NCBI RefSeq assembly: GCF_001858045.2
Contig: NC_031967.2
Coordinates: 5,574,160 to 5,638,159 of the forward strand
Direction of reading: 5' to 3'
Length of the DNA stretch: 64,000 nucleotides
Origin: Oreochromis niloticus
Taxonomy: Eukaryota > Chordata > Actinopteri > Cichliformes > Cichlidae
Shown here: positions 10,591 through 23,480 of the stretch, one piece after another
Position numbering within the stretch: the first letter of the stretch is position 1
How the letters are laid out: the number at the start of each line of letters is the position of its first letter
Notes under the pieces: model-generated
Database searches by the model: none
What the model saw: the letters and a program-made list of their open reading frames with translations, nothing else
Told to the model about the DNA's origin: nothing
Program-made: the position numbers and the translations under genes

Positions 10591-13500
10591 GTAAAATTAG
10601 TACCTTATAATAAATCATAAACTCATAGTTTATGATAGTTCCCCCACTCCCTCTCAGTGAACAATTAATAGGAACACATAAGCATTCAACTTTCACAAGG
10701 TAAGGGATTATAGGGCAAAGTGACCATTGCTGTGATTAGATGATCGTTGTTATTGCACTGAATTACAGAAGAATGTCAGTCAGTGTACCAGTACACAGCA
10801 GTAACTAATGAAAGTTATATGGATCTTTTTTATTTGCCTCTCTTTACACCATGTCAGTGAATACCTGCATATCTTGCCCAGATATACAAATCCACATGGA
10901 GACACCTGTACCAGATTTTGTCCAACACAAGGGGAGCGACAGTGAGCGGTCAGCACCACCTGCAGCATTTCATGTCAGGCCTCTCTGAGCAGCAGAGGAG
11001 TCCAGACTGTTATTTCCACCCCAGTGGTATTCTACCTGCTCACTGGCCTGCTCCCATCCCTGCTGCCTGCCACCTGTGCAGTGTGACAACACACACAACC
11101 CCACACACAAATCACGTCAAACCAGGCCATATCACAGTAGTTACCTGGCCAAAGACAGACAGAGAAAACATATCCATCTCTTGCTCATCAGTTCATGTGG
11201 AATCCGTGCCTGCCAGGGTAGATAGATGTGTCTGCTGCTGAATATGTGTATGTGAAGTATAAGTGTCTATTTGAATTATATAGTAAACGCGTCATATTAA
11301 AAATTCACCACAATCATAGCTCAACATTACCATCACAGTGGGAGAGGATAAAAGGATAATACCAAGTTGATCATTCATTAGCAGCGATGTGGGTGGGACT
11401 ATTGTACCAAGGAAGTATCAAGGGAAAACATTGATTTCACATCCAAATCTTGCCTGTTCATTTCAAGATTGCTCTTCATTTTACAGTAAATGGGCCAAAA
11501 CAGTCGCTTTGTCATTAGTAACATAAATAAAGCATGAAAATAATCCCTTACCCCATCTGGCCTTACTTTACAAAATCACCTGGGAAAGGATTTGGAGATT
11601 TTGCATTATGGTTTAGTCTTGGAAACTACAGGGACAGAATACTACAGATGGTGATTGTGTAGGCTTGGGTTTTTTTTGTATATATCTGTGTGCGTAAAGA
11701 CAAGACAAAGAGTAAAAACCAATAATTATACAGTACAACTGGGAGACAATGCATGATTGAAGTAATGTTAATGTTGAAAGTATTATAGGGATTACAGTAT
11801 CAAATTCAATCAGTCCCTTCTATGACATATTTGACTTGCATTATGCGGTTGGATCATGTAACCAAAACCAAAGGTCCGCCTGAGATATAATCCACTCTTT
11901 TGTCTGTACAAGTTGATATTTTTTTCTATTTGAATGCAAAATAATGTATTTGTCTGGATTTATTGGTATTCAGTCACACACAAGCGTTATTCATAGTGGT
12001 TGCTTCTGCCTCTGAGAACTACATGAGCACAGGGACTGAAGCCAGCTCTGCTTTTTCATCACAATAAAAGGGGGGACTGGTATTATCGTCCTGTAAGGAA
12101 AAGCGAGAGGTGAACTGCTGGTGCGTAATAGACCTGATGTGGTAAAGTGCTGAAAAGGTCAGCGCATCTTCTGGAGTTAAACAAGGAAGAACAGCTCCAG
12201 TGACAATAAGGTAATAGCATTTTTAAGCTTGATCAGACATGTGAACAGCTGAACAAAACACTTCTGAGTCACTATATCTTTTTTGGGACTGTCAGGTTTT
12301 GTTTGCCTTGTCTCCTTACACAGTCCCTAAAATTTTACGATTGGAATTGGTGACTTTGAGTGACTTTGTTACCATGGAGGACCTAAATTAAACCAAAGCT
12401 AAGCAACAAGCATTAGGGGAAAGCATTATGTTTATTGTAAATCTCAGCTGTCATGACAATTCAAAAAAAAAAAAAAGAAAGAAAAAAACTTGTGGCTTAG
12501 TGGAATACAGAGACAACAGCTGGCAGGGAAAATTGGACTAGAAGCTGCGCCCATTGTATAAACTTGGCATGAATCCCTAGCAATAACAAGATTAACCCTA
12601 TTTTCACATGAACTATGTTCTCTGCATTTACAGTGAAGCTGTGTAATCTGGGATGACCTCCAATCTGATTCAAAACACTGGTCTAACTTATCCCTTGGCA
12701 ATAGGCCTATCCACAGGAAAGATAAAGGATGGCCATTATCACCAGCATACATTGCCCCTGTATTCTACAAGTTGAAATTAGTACTGCAGTACATGCCCTT
12801 TCAGGCTTTGATAGTCAAAAGTCTTTTAATGAGAAGACTGTGAGTCAATATTTACCTTCCCTGCTCGGCTTGTGAGCTGCGTGTGTCAATGTATTTGTGT
12901 GTTAAGGAAATGTGTGATTAAGTCCTTTTGCTGAAAAAAAAATGGCTGTGAAGAAATGTGGTGCTGTGTTGTGGTGACTGCTTTAAATTGGAAATTCTGT
13001 TTTCTTGCATAACATTATCTATTGTTGCTGATGAAACTGAGAATCGTCATCACGGTCCACGCTTTTATGATACAAGATCAGTTACATCATATATATATAT
13101 ACAGAGGCAGAGGGGTAAAACAACACAGGGAGACACTCTTTCTGCACCTTTGCAGTCCCTTTTATTTTGTTATTATTTTCATGCCATCTGTCAGCCACAA
13201 CACAGAATCCACACTAAAGGCCCCAAACTGAGACCCGCACTCTCCACATATATCCTCAGTTTTTTGCATCTCCATAGACACACATGCTGGAAAGATAGTG
13301 TGCTACCCCACGGCACCGACAATGTGAGCCTCAAGCTGTTCCACTTTCCTTGACAAATATCACCTCAGGTATCATCAGAAACATAAGCCCATTCTTAAAT
13401 GTTAAAATGACTCTACCACTAACATACTGTCTTAAAGCATATTTCTGTCCACCAAGCAGCCAAGTAGTCAACATGTCGTTCTAATTACAGCTAAAAAGTC

Positions 13501-13859
13501 TCAGACTCAACTTAACCCTTGTATCCTTTTCTATGTTTTATAATTAATAAACCTTCAACTAAGATACATTTTCTGTTGCTAGGACAGTATGCTCAAGCTT
13601 GTTCATGTTTTTTATTACTGTGTCAGTTAAGCACTGCCCTGCAGCCTTCAACATTCAGGAAGTAAGCCAGACTCGTCAAGTTACTGCAAAGACAAACGCA
13701 AAATTCAATTTTGTGCAAAAATCTCTATATTTATAATTCATGTGCTGTTCTAGAACCGGAACAATTTTATCATATTATCACAGTTCTTCAGTAAGCACAA
13801 TTATTTTATTAAATGCTCCTCGTGTCAAACTGAAAGAAGCTTAAAATAGAATTTAAAAA
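10591..13859. other. Non-coding, presumed neurexin intron
   Basis: No supported gene. Contains an A-rich run near 12465-12488 and a short (TA)n near 13088-13100. Open frames at 10918-11241 and 12958-13353 lack any recognisable protein features. Confidence 0.5.
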
Positions 13860-14230
13860 AGTCAATTTTTATTCTCTGTGTTATGAAGTCTGATTCGGTG
13901 TTGATGAGCCACAGGTAACAACAGCTTGCAACTTGAGTGACGGCATTACAGCAGCAGGCACATCAGCAATCAGACTTCATTTCCGAGTAATTTGGTGTTG
14001 CCGGAGCTGTATTAACTCCATAGGCGGTCCCGTCTGTTTGGAAGGCTAAATTAATAAATAATTGTCATAGACCTGGTCCAGATCACAAGAGATCTATAAA
14101 GTAATCACGAATGTCGCCCTACTTATGCAGAAATCCAAACTGATGGCACCTTAGTTCATTTAGGTGGTCTCAAAAGGCCAATTGAAGTCCCACGTGTTGT
14201 GATCAAGGCCTCTATTTCACATGTGTGAGT
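13860..14230. promoter_or_regulatory. Possible conserved non-coding element
   Basis: This stretch has high sequence complexity, balanced base composition and no repeat signature, and stands out from the AT-rich intron. It contains TAAATTAATAAATAATTG (clustered homeodomain-type TAAT cores), CACGTG (E-box) near 14192 and CCAATTG. Intronic enhancers of neural genes often look like this, but the call rests on composition alone and needs alignment with other fish. Confidence 0.2.
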
Positions 14231-17200
14231 GCAGTGCAGGGTATTTTGCACCTGTATTTACACTCACATGCTCAGTTGGGGCTGTGAGATAGCATCAGAA
14301 CCTTCTGTCCCACTTATATCAATATTGTCATATTCTAGTAACACGGGTCTTTGACTTGTTTAGAAGGGAGATTACAGTGTTTATTATAAGACCAACTGGC
14401 AGGTGTTTGATTGGAGTTCGAAGGGGGTGGGGGAGTGGGGGAATAGTAAAGGGGAACCAAAGCCCCTTTACTATAACCAAAGCCTTCCCTGCCTCACCAT
14501 GTTTCTGACTGAATGCACAAACAAGATGTCCAGGACAGAGCCACAGGGGGTCATCTGATACATGTAGTTGAAAGGATTTCTTATCAGTGACAACACAGTG
14601 CAAAATTATTTTCACCAGCAGCCTAAGGTTACAAAACAAAGGCGGCTGACTGAGACTGTGAGTATTCAGCTTTATCAGTATTTTTTTTAGTCTCTCTCTC
14701 GATCGTTCAACACATGAGCACAATAAATCAAGCTTGCATTTGGTTCCTTAAGGTTTTTAGTGCGGTGGACCCCAAGAAAGCACAACCTGACAATGCATCA
14801 ACCTGCTGTGCCACAATAACAAGAACAATGAACACAACAGAGTCCTTTTAGAAAGGACCAGAAATGAATGTTGATAAATGACGTAATGAAACATTAATGG
14901 AAAATATATGATGATTATGTGTAGATAAGTGTGACAGATAAGTGTGTGTTTCTCTTGGTAGGTAATTTGATGGGGGGAAAGCATGAATCTTCTTCTTCTT
15001 CTTCCAGTGTAAAAACTGGAAGAAGTAAATTTTAAAAACATCTCGCAGTTGCTAAAATGTATAGATAGTGGAATCAGCAACTGTACTAGAATACAAAATA
15101 GTGCTGAAGTGGTTCTGGACAGTAATAAACAAACTATAACTCATATGAACATCAAGTTAATGATATAAAGTCAAAAATATCAACAGTAAAACTGGATATG
15201 AGAAAGAAATTATTCACTATCAATGGCCTATGGCATTCTTTGATTCCATGACCAAAATCTATTCAAATAAAGTTGTAATAAACAACATTGCTCGAGTTTA
15301 AATCAATACTAAATTTGACTTGAAATTAAAAGAAATGCAAATTTTTCATGTAAATGATCCCGTCTTCCAAATTATTAAGTACATGGTTTTGAATCCTTAT
15401 TCCATTTTTAAGATCAAAATTATATGAAGAGAGCTTTAAATTGATGAACTATAATTACTTTGTTGTATTGCATTCCTGTTATTGCTGAGTGTGAAGTCAA
15501 TAGCAGCAAATAATCACACTGGCAGACATTGGTGTGCTAGCATACTAAGATATGTAGCTTATATTTTAGAAAAAACTATTTGAAGTCTTAAATTACTGTA
15601 ATGCTTGTAAAACTAGTACCACAATGCAACTAATATACGCATTCATTCCTACTGCTATAAAAAAGAGAAAGGAAAGAAAAAAAATGTATTTTAAGTTGAC
15701 AAACAGTATCTTTCAGTTTACAAATGACAAATTGCAGAGGCACAACATATCTGACTGAGTGGATGCTAATACTTCTTTTCTAGATACTTCAGCCTCTGGG
15801 AAACTGTTAATTAACAGTTTACACAAAGACAGGAGACCTTAAAGCTGAAAAAAAAAAGAAAATCAAGCCTAATTGCATAAAGCTTTGCCCCAAGTACTCA
15901 AAAATCTATGCTTATGAAATTTAAAGCAATTGATGTGAGTACATTAGGATAACAATACTGGGTAATCACACAGTAAAACAAGTTATTGATTTGCTTTGTT
16001 GCTGTGTTAGAGAAGCCGTCTGATGTCTGATGGAATGATGTCTGAATGTACTGCACAGTGAATGATGTTCAATTTGACCCATATAAACACAATTTACAAT
16101 CAAATAAAATTTTACATATTATGGCTGTTTTATTTCTAAATGATGCACATCGTGTTTGTATAGCACATGTGGAAACTCAGTGCACTAAACAGTTGTTTAG
16201 TGCAGTAAGCCAAAAGCAAAGGTTACCTTCAAAGAGACATTTTTTTGTTTTGTTTTGTTTGGGTTCTACAGTTCTGTGATAATGGGGATGGATAGCAAGT
16301 GACAGGTGACAAGGGTGTGTGAGCCCGACTTCCCACTCAATTTTGTACTCGCAGAGTGACAGCTGGGGTAGAGAGCAAGCTTTAATTGCATGTGATGGAC
16401 AATCACGCTGGCAGGGACCTTCAAACCAGTAGAGGATCACTGGGAAAAGGGCAAGGAAAAAAGTGGGCTGGAAACATCAGAGTGGCATCCTCCCTGAAAA
16501 CCATTCGCCTGATTGCACCCACCCCATATACATCTACCACCCCACAAGTCAAAACAAACATGAGCTGCGTGTGCACAACACTCACTGACTCCTTTGAGTC
16601 AGGCAACCTAACCTCACACTTTAATCCAGCTTGCTTGCTTAATGCTTGCTTTTTTGCTTCTGCAAGGAGAGGCAATCTGCATAAGGGAATTCATACGGTG
16701 TGAAAAATGGAAGGAATTAGGGGATTAGGGATTTAAGGAAATCTCTCATCTGGAGCAATTGTTACTACATTTTCCTTTTTTTCTCATTTTTAATCACCAA
16801 AGACAAATTAAACACTGGATCAGAATCAGTTATAGGACTGCAGACTGATATATGATGGTCCTCAAAAAGGAAAAAAAAACATGAAAGCAAAATGTAAGAA
16901 GAGAGCGTGGCAAGAGAGACTGAGATAAGCAACATCCTTCAAAGTAAAAGGAAGTGAGCTATATTAGGACCCCATGCCTAAATAGGGAAATTTTGCTTTG
17001 CTGTCCATTCAAGGAAGCTGGGAATCTATCAACCAAAGAATAGAGGCCCAGGAGCATGTATCCTTTGAACTTGGGATTGCTCAACCAGGAAAATGGTTTT
17101 ACACAGTTGAGGGTTGAAAAAAACATGTGGATGACTAGCAAAGACCGAACAAAAGCACGGTTACACGGGTGGATGTGGCAGTAAAGAAAGCAAGATGGCA

Positions 17201-19560
17201 AGATTTCTGTTCATATAGCAATTATTAGGCAAGGGGGAGAAATAAAGACAAAATAATAGTTTTCTTGTATTTTTCTAGACAGTGACTAAAATTGTTCAAC
17301 TGGAATTTTCATTTTGTTAGCATCATCATGGCTTTACTCAAAATGTGACATTTCACGTATACCTGCAGTCAAAGGTTGCATAATCAGGTTGTAGGTCTGT
17401 TTGGAACATCCAGTATGTACTACATCTTATTGTTTTTTGTTTTGGTTTTTTTGCCATTTTGTAGTCCGCTTTGAATTATCGAATGTAGATGAAATTACTG
17501 TGCACTAAAAACACACCAAAGTGCAGGGTACAGAAGCTGTACTCGATCATCTTCTGTCTATCTTCTGGAAGATGATGAGGTGCATCAAACTGCAAATGCA
17601 ATTTCCTTAGCACATGAAGTATCCAGTGAACTATACTCGCTATCTGCACACAACCCATGATAATTGGGCTACAGCTTCTTTAGAATTAGATGAATACTTA
17701 ATTAGTATATTGCATATTACTATATGGTAAAAACTGCATTTATTATCTTTTGCCATGTTTTTCTAGTTGGATACAGCAAATTTTAGTTTGGTTTAGATTT
17801 GTGTTCGCTACAAAGACCACGCACCATGATGGATCAGCGGTTAGTAGTAGCCCACACCTGTCAATAGTAACCAATCCAAACACAGCACATAAATTCTTTC
17901 CACCACAGAAATCTGCACAATGTGTTTGAGGTCTGCTTTTGTGCAGAAAAAAGGCACAAGTAGGTAGACTCTACAAGCTTGCAAGGGAAAAAAAAACTAA
18001 AATGTCTCAAGACATTCTTGAGTCCTTTGCATGTTTTTGTCATGCGGTTAGTAGAGCCATTATTTTTTAGGAATTTGTAATGGTAGATTACCATTTGATT
18101 TACCTTCCTTTCTCCTTTTAATGAAGGTAAGGTTTTATAATTTGATTTGTTAATTATAATTTGGTTATACCTATTATATTTCCATTATATTTCCCTAGAT
18201 AAATTTGTTTGCTTGTTATTTTGGCCTCCTTGGATTCACCATAGCTCTATCAATTTGAAAATAAGTCTTGGGACCCTGGAAAGACGGGTCAATTTATCAG
18301 ATACTTTTAAATAAGTCCACATTAACTTGAATTTTCCAATGTATTCTACATTTTCTACATTTTGCAATCTTCTACTGAAAATGTGTTTTTTGTATTCTGA
18401 AATTGCAGCCATTTTGGAAAATTGACGCTGTAATTAGTAAACTTTGTTTTACTAAATCTAAAAGCAATACAACACAATATAAAATACATGAAAGTGATAT
18501 TTCTAGAATCTAACCTGCCCATATTGCAATAACAAGACAAAGTAAAATTACAAAGTGGAGCGGAGGAAAGAAGTCAGATACAATCATAGCAACATAGCGA
18601 CTGCTGCTCTGCAAAGACCTTGTCCCGACAGCGCACAGCAGCAGCAGAAACAGCAGAGAGGCAACAGAGCAGCTTTGATAAACACCAACAAAATCTCAGC
18701 AATCAAATCCAGTGGAGACTTGAAGCATGTACTGCTTCATTTCGCCTTATCAGTCTTGTTGGTTTGGTGTAGGCCTAAGTTTAGTCATCCTCTGTTGTTA
18801 CAGCTAGACATATACCTGATAAGGTTATCTATGGAACCTCTTCAGGCGACCTTACAGGGTACAGCCCTCTCATTAGCACTATACTTATTTATGTATACAG
18901 GACAAGATAATTGGGATATCAATTATCAGACAGTGAGCCCCCACCATCACAACCACACTCACTCCCCCTCATCCCTCTGTGTGTGCCAGTGGGAGGCACA
19001 ATTATCACCATGATGTACGACTCTCTTTCATGTCCTCTGCTCTTTGCTCCAGGCTCATTGTGTCACCATCCACCATCAACTTTTACCTTAGAATTCAAGG
19101 TCTAAACACGCTCAGCTCTTAACTGTGATTTTTTAAATTAATCATTCCTGTATTGTATACAGCATATAGAATGGTGTGAGATCTGAATGCAGTACAATAT
19201 AATATGTAATACAACTGGAATGTAGAATTATTGACCAAACACACCAACATATATATCCTATGTACCTTAAATGTCTCTCTTAAATGACAAAAATTACAGG
19301 TTACACGTGTATTTTTTGGTCATTATCACTGGTCATACCGACATTGATTGGGCTTAATATTGTTACAGTGGTACAGCAAAGGTATTCAGAATAACATTAA
19401 CCCTACATGTCTGTGTCATATATGAGCGAAGTGAAAAGGCATTGTTGTTTCACTTTACAATATTCACATATTTAGTTTTTACGTTAGGTTACACTAAAGA
19501 ATTCTCCGAAACACTATAGAAGTAGGGGAAACCTTTAGATAATGGCATTATGCATATATG
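14231..19560. other. Non-coding, presumed neurexin intron
   Basis: Unique-looking AT-rich sequence. It includes a (CTT)n run near 14989-15003, a 20-base perfect palindrome at 15801-15820, a TTTTG run near 16240-16260 and a glutamine-codon-rich patch (CAGCAGCAG) near 18640-18660. Frames at 14328-14723 (minus) and 18555-19013 (plus) are not supported by any domain. Confidence 0.5.
15801..15820. repeat. 20-base perfect palindrome
   Basis: AAACTGTTAA is followed directly by its reverse complement. The symmetry stops at both edges. Its core is a TTAATTAA motif. Confidence 0.7.
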
Positions 19561-19733
19561 CCTCTGTCGCCTCTGTCAGTGCGCCCCAGGGTGGCTGTGG
19601 CTACAATGTAGCTTGCCATCACCAGTGTGTGAATGTGTGCGTGAATGGGTGAATGACTGGATATGTAAAGCGCTTTGGGATCCTTAGGGACCATAAAGGC
19701 GCTATATAAATACAGGCCATTTACCATTTACCA
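19561..19733 (+). mobile_element. 5'-truncated SINE (second family)
   Basis: Starts inside the SINE body (CGCCTCTGTCAGTGCGCCCC), continues through GTGTGAATGTGTG, and ends AAAGCGCTTTGGGATCCTTA...GCGCTATATAAATACAGGCC with TTACCAT tail repeats. The 3' part matches, in the opposite orientation, the fuller copy at 21036-21289. The tRNA head is absent. Confidence 0.8.
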
Positions 19734-21024
19734 TATGACTCTTGCACTATTCTGAGTAGTGCTCCTCCAAATTGACTGTTAGTAAATCTTGAGTGGATGT
19801 ACATGTTCTAATTGGTCTTGTTCACACTAGTTGTATGGATACACACTCACTTTATGTATGTATGGATACACTCTGTTTTGCCTTTGAAGTAACAACACTG
19901 ACCTTTTTCACCCAATCACTGAAAATATACTTGAATGACCAAACACAGGTTAATAGGTATAGGTAACAATATCTCGATTGTTGGGGGTTTTTTTATAGCT
20001 TAAAATTTCTTAAGGGGGGAGAAAATGTGCAAAAAATAAAGAAATGAATAAATGGAGAGATATTTTTTCACCATGTGCCTGATGACTTTATCACAAACAT
20101 TGTTTTTTAGTAAAGTCAAAAGTTTAGAGAAACTCAAAAATGTTTTGAGTCAAACTATTTTGAGTTTTCAGGGCATTTTCTCTTTCTTTCAGTGTACAAG
20201 ACTTTCACCTTTTTCTCGGAATGCAATTTAAGACAAAAAACAACATGTTTACGTGGTAGATAAATTAAAATGTCAAGTTCATGGGTGTTGCAGTGTTAAG
20301 ACGTTGACTTCTTATCGTTCATTGCAACAGCTGATAAGGCAGATTATTCTGGCTTGTTGGGGAAAACCACATCTGATGGTACAGTGTTAAAACATCTCCT
20401 TGGGCTATGAAAAGGACAGTGTGTGTTTCAAGCTTAATCTTTGACTCCCTAACCACAGCTCTCTCTCTCTCTCTGTCTTCCTCACCCTGCAGCTAGAGGC
20501 TCGCCTGAGGTCACAGCTTGCTTTAAGATGGGGGTATGCAGGGTCCAGGCACGTTAACTGTGGTGCTTCTCAGAGACCCAGGTTTCTGCTTTATTCCAAC
20601 ACATATAATAAAAAGTGATGATGGAGGTGAATTAGAGTCCAAAGAGCAGTAATAATCTAAGCACCTGTTTTTCAACAGTTTTCTATTTGGCACTTCCAAC
20701 TAGAGACGTGGACATAGAGTGGTATATACACATTCTGTGTATAGTTGACTGCCAAAAATGGCTAACATCCGATTTTGCGTGATGTTCCTAAATATCATTT
20801 CTTGTCAGAGGTTAAAAAAACAACAAAAAACAAACAAAAAACAACAACTGAGTTAAATTTAAACTAAGTTAAATGTCCGAATTTTTAGCATTTTCACATC
20901 AAAATCTCATCCTTATCCAGTGAAACTAACAAACTTTTGCCAAGATTTGCCTAATCTACACAATCTGACTTACAGAGGCAACACATTAGCAGAATTAACT
21001 TCTTTGGTATCTTTAACTAGGATT
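19734..21024. other. Non-coding stretch between two SINE copies
   Basis: Holds a (TC)n run at about 20459-20475, an A/C-rich run at 20814-20848 and no credible gene. Confidence 0.5.
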
Positions 21025-21035
21025 CAAGTACAGTA

Positions 21036-21289
21036 AAATGGCCTGTATTTGTATAGCACTTTACATAGTCCCTAAGGATCCCAAAGCGCTTTACATGTTC
21101 AGTCATCCACCCACTGACAGAGGCGAGACTGCCGGACACTGGCGCCACCAGGCCCTCTGACCACCACCAGTAGGCAACGGGTGAAGTGTCTTGCCCAAGG
21201 ACACAACGACCGAGACTGTCCGAGCCGAGGCTCGAACTGGCAACCTTCCGATTACAAGACGAACTGTCAACTCTTGAGCCACGATCGCC
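21036..21289 (-). mobile_element. tRNA-derived SINE with target duplications
   Basis: On the minus strand a tRNA-like head (GTGGCTCAAGAGTTG as box A region, CCAGTTCGAGCC as box B) begins near 21289. The body GTCCTTGGGCAAGACACTTC and the tail AAAGCGCTTTGGGATCCTTA...CTATACAAATACAGGCC follow. The 11-base CAAGTACAGTA occurs at both edges (21025-21035 and 21290-21300), a target-site duplication. Relative to the copy at 19561 it lacks the internal GTGTGAATG region. The open frames here (21017-21399, both strands) are by-products of the SINE. Confidence 0.88.
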
Positions 21290-21300
21290 CAAGTACAGTA

Positions 21301-22690
21301 CTGTACGTAGGCCATGCACATTTGAGCCACAAGGACACACATGAAAATTCCAAAACTGCTTCAGGATGCCAGCGTAAAATTCCATGTCACATTACCTAGC
21401 CTGCTGTACCGACCTGCTGTAAAAACAAGCAATGTGTTTCCATTAGTGGGACATCTGAGGAACCCCTAACTGGCACATTTGCAACAAAGATCAATAATTT
21501 CCATATTTCTGTACTATTTACAGGCTTGATCTTATTCTGAAGTCCAGTTTGTTCTAAGAAGGAAGAATCTTATGAAGAATTTATGCCATGCAGAATTAAT
21601 TTCTTTTCAATGAATTCTAATGAGGGTTCTGACTATGGTCCATTTATAAGTTCTAACAGCTTAAGTCTGTCAAGTTAGCTAACAATTTTCACTCTATGTC
21701 AAACACCTTTCAAGTTAAGAGCAAATCCAGTCTCAAGGCAACCTGAAAAACTCTTCAGAGTTTGCTGTGTAAATTAATGGAACAACAATCATTTTCACAA
21801 AGTAATTTAACCTCTCATTACTGTGACTTGAGAGCTCAGCTTTTTTGCCCTGCAATGCCATTTGAAGGTCAACACACGAACAAAGCCAAGGTCAGCACAG
21901 ATTCTAAAACCAGTTTAATTACAACCCCAATGGTAAATTATAAAATACAATTATAGTAAGTGCAGCATATTTCTGTCCTTTATGTACTGTAAATAAAGCA
22001 CAGAAATGTTTCAGGGTGTTTGTTAGCCCAGTCCTTAGTATTTAGCATTTATTAAACCATTTCTGAGGTCAAATGTGAATTTTCGCTTTGACATCAAGTC
22101 AATTAAAAAAAAAATGAGGCTGTTTTTCGTATGATGTCCACCTTCATCCCTCATTCTGTCTGATCAACCTTAACCTGAACAATTTTGATGTAAATGAGTG
22201 AAAATACTAAAGTGCCAGACATAGATGAAGGCAGCTAAGAGCTGTGTTAGATCACTGGTATTCAAATCAATGCAACAGGAGATACAGACTCTACAAAGCA
22301 GAGGAATAACATAAAACATACTGTGCTTAAGGGAATTGAAATGGCACAACCTCCCTGGATTACAAAACCTCAGCTGTCACATCTCATTTTCAGATTTTAC
22401 AGATTGAACTTTAAACCAACATTCATCTTTAACAAAGGATTCAAAAGTCTGGACTAGAATATTTTCACAGTGAATTAGACCTGGATAATAAATGTTTTCA
22501 CTTATTTGTTCACACTGCATTATTACAGGGTGTCAAAGTGTTAACACTGAATATTTAAATATCAATTTTTGTAAAATATTTGACAAGATATGACACTGCA
22601 GTTAAAGTTATTTTCTGAAAGCATGTTTTTTTGTGTGTCGTTGTTATATCGGCATAAAATCTGTTCCTGCTCCCATTTGCTACCACCTGG
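21301..22690. other. Non-coding, presumed neurexin intron
   Basis: AT-rich, no supported feature apart from a short A run near 22106. No gene seen. Confidence 0.5.
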
Positions 22691-22960
22691 GCATGGCTGT
22701 AGCTCAGGAGGTAGAGCAGGTCACCTACTGATCGGAAGGTTGGTGGTTCGATCCCTGGCTCCTCCAGTCTGTATGCTAAGTATCCTTGGGCAAGATACTA
22801 ACCCCAAGTTGCTCTCTGATGCATCCATCAGAGTGTGAATGTTGTTAGAAAAGCACTTGGTTTAGAGTCAGTGCATGGGGTGAATGTGGCATGTTGTATA
22901 CAGCGCTTTGAGTAGTCTGGGAGAGTAGAAAAGCACTATATAAGAATCAGTCCACTTTTA
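22691..22960 (+). mobile_element. tRNA-derived SINE, best-preserved copy
   Basis: The head carries clear RNA polymerase III promoter boxes: GCTGTAGCTCAGGAGGTAG (box A) and GGTGGTTCGATCCC (box B). It is followed by CCTTGGGCAAGATACT, a GATGCATCCATC region and a tail CAGCGCTTTGAG...AAAAGCACTATATAAG. This is the tRNA-SINE type abundant in cichlids and related fish (AFC/ROn-1-like by recollection). It is a retroposon, not a tRNA gene: the anticodon arm and acceptor stem are not maintained. Confidence 0.88.
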
Positions 22961-22974
22961 GTCAAACTTCATTC

Positions 22975-23480
22975 TCTACTTTCTAGTTTGAGGTTGAGGA
23001 GTATTGAGCTTTCTGACACTGGTCAAGAGTTCTTCTCTGTACTGGATACAATCACCAGTTGCTAGGGAAAAATGTGTATTCACCTACTGGTTGGCAGTGG
23101 TTCTTGGAGGTGGCTGGCTCTTGCTAGGCGAAATCAGTTATACAGAAGGTGATCCACCAAAAAAAGTGATTACTGCGGTTGCTAGCAGATTGCTATAACT
23201 AGCTTTAGTTTTTCATGTTTGCCTACAAGTACTCCCTTACTACTAGCCAACTGGTAGTACAACTTCAAAAAGTGCAATGCAAACCACAAAAGGAAACACA
23301 GCATACTTCTACATCAGTTTATAAGTTCTACATCAGTGCTGCAGCCAACATGTTTCAAAAAGTGCAACTTTTATTTAAAGGCAGTCTCTATTTCCAGTTT
23401 GAGTTGCACTTTTCAGCTTCAAAACAGGTTGGAGAGTAGCTGGCTAGTGTTGACTTGTTGACTTGTCAATGGCATGGCAT
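22975..23480. repeat. Possible dispersed repeat next to SINE
   Basis: The stretch has repeated GGTTGC/TTGCTAG words (for example CGGTTGCTAGCAGATTGCTA near 23176) and two copies of TTCAAAAAGTGCAA (about 23263 and 23354), with a reversed GTTGCACTTT near 23404. It resembles a repeat I associate with cichlid genomes, but I cannot place it in a family or find its ends. The frames across it (23004-23198, 23215-23439) are not supported as genes. Confidence 0.3.

Noticed and set aside
18555..19013. 152-residue frame on the plus strand
   Set aside because: No recognisable domain or homologue, a mixed low-complexity Gln/His composition, and no splice or promoter context.
21017..21399. Three overlapping frames on both strands
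   Set aside because: All fall on a tRNA-derived SINE with target duplications.
22691..22765. Possible tRNA gene
   Set aside because: Pol III boxes are present, but the acceptor stem is not kept and a SINE body and LINE-like tail follow. It is a SINE head.
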